DNA of 64,000 bases. It comes from Subdoligranulum variabile. GTDB taxonomy: Bacteria; Bacillota; Clostridia; Oscillospirales; Ruminococcaceae. The stretch is taken from contig SFKI01000007.1 of assembly GCA_004554775.1 (NCBI GenBank), forward strand, positions 101,780 through 165,779, written 5' to 3'. This document shows positions 62,155-64,000 of the stretch, one piece after another; within the stretch, counting starts at the first letter, position 1, and every line of letters begins with the position of its first letter. Made by a program: the position numbers and the translations under genes. The notes under the pieces are model-generated. The model searched no databases, had not been told where the DNA came from, and saw nothing but the letters and a program-made list of their open reading frames with translations.

Positions 62155-62439
62155 ATGAAAGACAACGGCAAAATTTATGCAACCCTCTCCATGATCACCG
62201 CGAAAGGCCGCCACATTGAAATAAAGTTCACTGATAAGGCAGAGGCCTGCGCCACGATGGACGCACTGGAAAGCGGCGTTATTCCCCGCCAAGACCTTGA
62301 CCATGCTGTGGCCGACATCGCTTACCGGCTGAACGCCGAACACTACGGAAGCAAAGAGCTTGCCGCCCTTGCGTGGCTGGCAGCCAACCCAGACGAGTTC
62401 TGCCCGATGCTGCGTGAAGCCTACAACGGCATGGTGTAA
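62155..62439 (+). CDS. Hypothetical protein of the integrative element
   Basis: 94 residues, not recognised. Starts MKDNGKIYATLSMITAKGRH, with a mixed alpha/beta first half and a helical second half (AALAWLAANPDEFCPMLREA). The site AAGGAG precedes ATG 62155. It lies between the replication region and the methyltransferase. Confidence 0.72.
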   Translation: MKDNGKIYATLSMITAKGRHIEIKFTDKAEACATMDALESGVIPRQDLDHAVADIAYRLNAEHYGSKELAALAWLAANPDEFCPMLREAYNGMV

Positions 62440-62479
62440 AGCGGGAGGGTTGTGCTATCCAGACCTTACCGGGCAAATA

Positions 62480-62503
62480 AAAAGCCCCGCTGGGCAGCGG
62501 GGT
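62480..62503 (+). other. GC-rich hairpin before the methyltransferase gene
   Basis: After an A-run, CCCCGC (62485-62490) pairs with GCGGGG (62497-62502). Third of the A-run plus GC-stem elements of this region. Confidence 0.5.
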
Positions 62504-62564
62504 AGACGCAGGGGCAGCATCTTCACTAAAGGGACAGGGGGCGGCTATCAAGGAATACCAGAAT

Positions 62565-63701
62565 ATGTTCTCCGGCATCGGCGGTTTCCGCGAAGGACTG
62601 ACCCGTGCCGGTGGCTTTGCATGCGTAGGGCACTGCGAAATCGACAAATACGCCAACCGTAGTTACAACGCCCTGTTTGACACGAAGGGAGAGTGGTTCA
62701 TTGAAGATGCCCGAAAAGCCGACCCCAGCACCATGCCAGATTTTCAACTTATCTGCGGCGGTTTTCCGTGCCAAGCGTTTAGTATCGCGGGAGCACGCCG
62801 AGGATTCGGAGATCCGCGCGGCACCCTCTTCTTTGAACTGGCCCGATTGGCTGAAGCCCGGAAGCCTCCGTATTTGCTGTTTGAAAATGTACCCGGCCTG
62901 TTATCTCATGACGGAGGGCGGACGTTTGCGACGATCCTCAACACGCTGGACCGATTGGGGTATGCTGTCGAATGGCAATGTCTTAACAGCAAAGATTTCG
63001 GCGTTCCCCAGTCAAGAAACCGCGTGTACATTGTCGGATATCTTGATGAGCGATGTAGAGGAAAAGTATTTCCTTTCACCGAAACAACAGGAGGTTCTCT
63101 TATTCAAACCCACGGCGGTCACCAAGGAGAACGTGTCTACTCCCCCGAAGGACTGAGTTGTACGCTGGCTGCCAATCCGGGTGGCTTCGGTGGCAAAACC
63201 GGGCTGTATGAGGTAAGCGTACCAATCAAGTGCGCCACAAAAACCGGCTACCAGTTGGCACAGGTCGGTGACAGTATCGACCTGAGCTACGCCACAATCA
63301 ACAGTCGGCGCGGACGGGTGGGCAAGCGAATTGCCCACACCCTCACCACCGGCTGCCGACAGGGTACTGTTGAAGCTTGCCCGGTCAAAAATCCCGTCAA
63401 ATCAGACCCCGCGCGAAACGCAGCCCGGACAGGCAAGCCAGGCGCACCCATGCGCACTCTTACCACGAAAGACCGGCACGGCGTTCTGTGCGAGGGACGC
63501 ATCCGCCGCCTGACACCGCGCGAATGTCTGCGCCTGCAAGGCTGGGCAGATGACCGCATCGACACGTTGCTTGCCATCCAAAGCGATAACCAAGCCTACA
63601 AGCAGGCAGGGAACGGCGTGACAGTCCATGTGGTGGAAGCCATCGGACGGCGCATTGCCAAGATGGATGCAGAACTGCGGGGTGAGGCGCTTGCCCCTTG
63701 A
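62565..63701 (+). CDS. DNA (cytosine-5-)-methyltransferase
   Basis: 378 residues. Motif I MFSGIGGFREGL, motif IV with the catalytic Cys in GGFPCQAFSIAG, motif VI ENVPGL, motif VIII QSRNRVYIVG, motif IX-X TPRECLRLQGWADD and QAGNGVTVHVVEAI. It methylates cytosine C5 at an unknown site. No restriction gene is seen, so it looks orphan, as in phages and ICEs. ATG 62565 begins right at motif I; the upstream frame reads IKEYQN without a standard start, so the true start is doubtful. Its end overlaps the next gene by 11 bases. Confidence 0.92.
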   Translation: MFSGIGGFREGLTRAGGFACVGHCEIDKYANRSYNALFDTKGEWFIEDARKADPSTMPDFQLICGGFPCQAFSIAGARRGFGDPRGTLFFELARLAEARKPPYLLFENVPGLLSHDGGRTFATILNTLDRLGYAVEWQCLNSKDFGVPQSRNRVYIVGYLDERCRGKVFPFTETTGGSLIQTHGGHQGERVYSPEGLSCTLAANPGGFGGKTGLYEVSVPIKCATKTGYQLAQVGDSIDLSYATINSRRGRVGKRIAHTLTTGCRQGTVEACPVKNPVKSDPARNAARTGKPGAPMRTLTTKDRHGVLCEGRIRRLTPRECLRLQGWADDRIDTLLAIQSDNQAYKQAGNGVTVHVVEAIGRRIAKMDAELRGEALAP

Positions 63702-64000
63702 TTTCAAGGACCAGTATTTTGGCTGTGAAATCGAACTGACCGGGATAAACCGCGCCACGGCAGCCCAAACGCTGGCTGACTTATTTGGCACCCGCGCCGA
63801 ACATTCCGGTGGTGGCTACGATGCCTACCGCGTCAAAGATTTGGACGGCAAAGTGTGGAAAATCGTTCGGGACAGCAGTATCCATCCCGAATGCCGCAGG
63901 AGGTCTGTTCTTATCGGGGAAACCTACAAGGTTGAACTGAATTCCCCCAAGCTCGAATACGGCGAGATGGAAAAGCTGCAGGAGGTTGTCCGTTCCTTAC
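63691..64000 (+). CDS. Amidoligase family protein, 5' part
   Basis: 103 codons before the window ends. From TTG 63691 it reads LPLDFKDQYFGCEIELTGIN, then YDAYRVKDLDGKVWKIVRDS and ETYKVELNSPKLEYGEMEKL. The FGxEIELTG start, the WKIVRDSSI and YKVELNSP segments match the putative amidoligase family (PF12224), related to glutamine-synthetase-like ligases found in phages and mobile elements. The start is TTG because the frame has no ATG and the stop of the upstream gene is read through. Substrate unknown; partner genes would lie beyond the window. Confidence 0.8.
   Translation, partial: MPLDFKDQYFGCEIELTGINRATAAQTLADLFGTRAEHSGGGYDAYRVKDLDGKVWKIVRDSSIHPECRRRSVLIGETYKVELNSPKLEYGEMEKLQEVVRSL

Overview
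The window is a GC-rich stretch of a Firmicutes (Clostridia) chromosome. Gene orders dxs-tlyA-nadK-argR-recN, miaB-ylbF-mutS-mutL-miaA and sepF-ylmH-divIVA-ileS-lspA-rluD, a gerA-type spore germination cluster, a reverse rubrerythrin, fused SecDF and the Val-(Asp-Phe)-Gly-Cys tRNA array all fit this group. The family Oscillospiraceae/Ruminococcaceae (Faecalibacterium/Gemmiger/Subdoligranulum-like) is my best guess; I inferred it from gene content and the GC-rich palindromic repeats, not from a database search.

Layout. 1-5.3 kb: 3' end of dxs, then tlyA, nadK, argR, recN. 5.4-6.0 kb: tRNA-Leu with a perfect 40-bp palindrome and a REP/MITE-like repeat. 6.0-10.2 kb: type Ic aspartate aminotransferase, fused secDF, nrdR. 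10.2-14.6 kb: a DUF421-DUF4363 pair on the minus strand, divergent from a three-gene gerA-type germinant receptor operon. 14.6-17.9 kb (minus): lipoprotein DUF4358, MBOAT O-acyltransferase, DHHW protein. 18.1-25.9 kb: HepSI/Gx transporter, rubrerythrin, a second DUF421 gene (minus), lipid kinase, lon, engB, a methyltransferase, hslO. 26.0-26.5 kb: tRNA array Gly-Val-[Asp/Phe hybrid]-Gly-Cys. 26.7-32.2 kb: an isolated prepilin, an alanine/glycine symporter with a hairpin leader, a cobalamin adenosyltransferase, then rraA-like and nadE on the minus strand. 32.3-43 kb: XRE-DUF6773 pair, miaB-ylbF-mutS-mutL-miaA. 40.8-50.1 kb: HlyD-like, sepF, ylmH, divIVA, ileS, lspA, rluD-like, HAD hydrolase, PTS IIA. 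50.3-53.2 kb: a three-gene ABC importer. 53.3-57.7 kb: an AraC regulator (minus), then the GDP-mannose/GDP-fucose genes gmd, fcl and manC.

At 57.8 kb a tRNA-Thr(CGT) marks the left end of an integrative element that runs off the window. It carries an integrase and repressor on the minus strand facing the tRNA. On the plus strand come a compact early region (small basic protein, excisionase-like protein, winged-helix protein, a replication-region protein that looks cut short), small unknowns, an orphan C5-cytosine methyltransferase and the start of an amidoligase. Several GC-rich hairpins sit in its intergenic gaps.

The most unusual items are the Asp/Phe chimeric tRNA gene, the tRNA-Thr integrative element with its regulatory repeats, hairpin arrays and amidoligase, the MBOAT-DHHW-DUF4358 surface-modification cluster, and the DUF421-DUF4363 pair next to the germinant receptor. 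I found no rRNA gene, CRISPR array or insertion sequence. Nearly all long antisense reading frames are GC-driven shadows and were left out.
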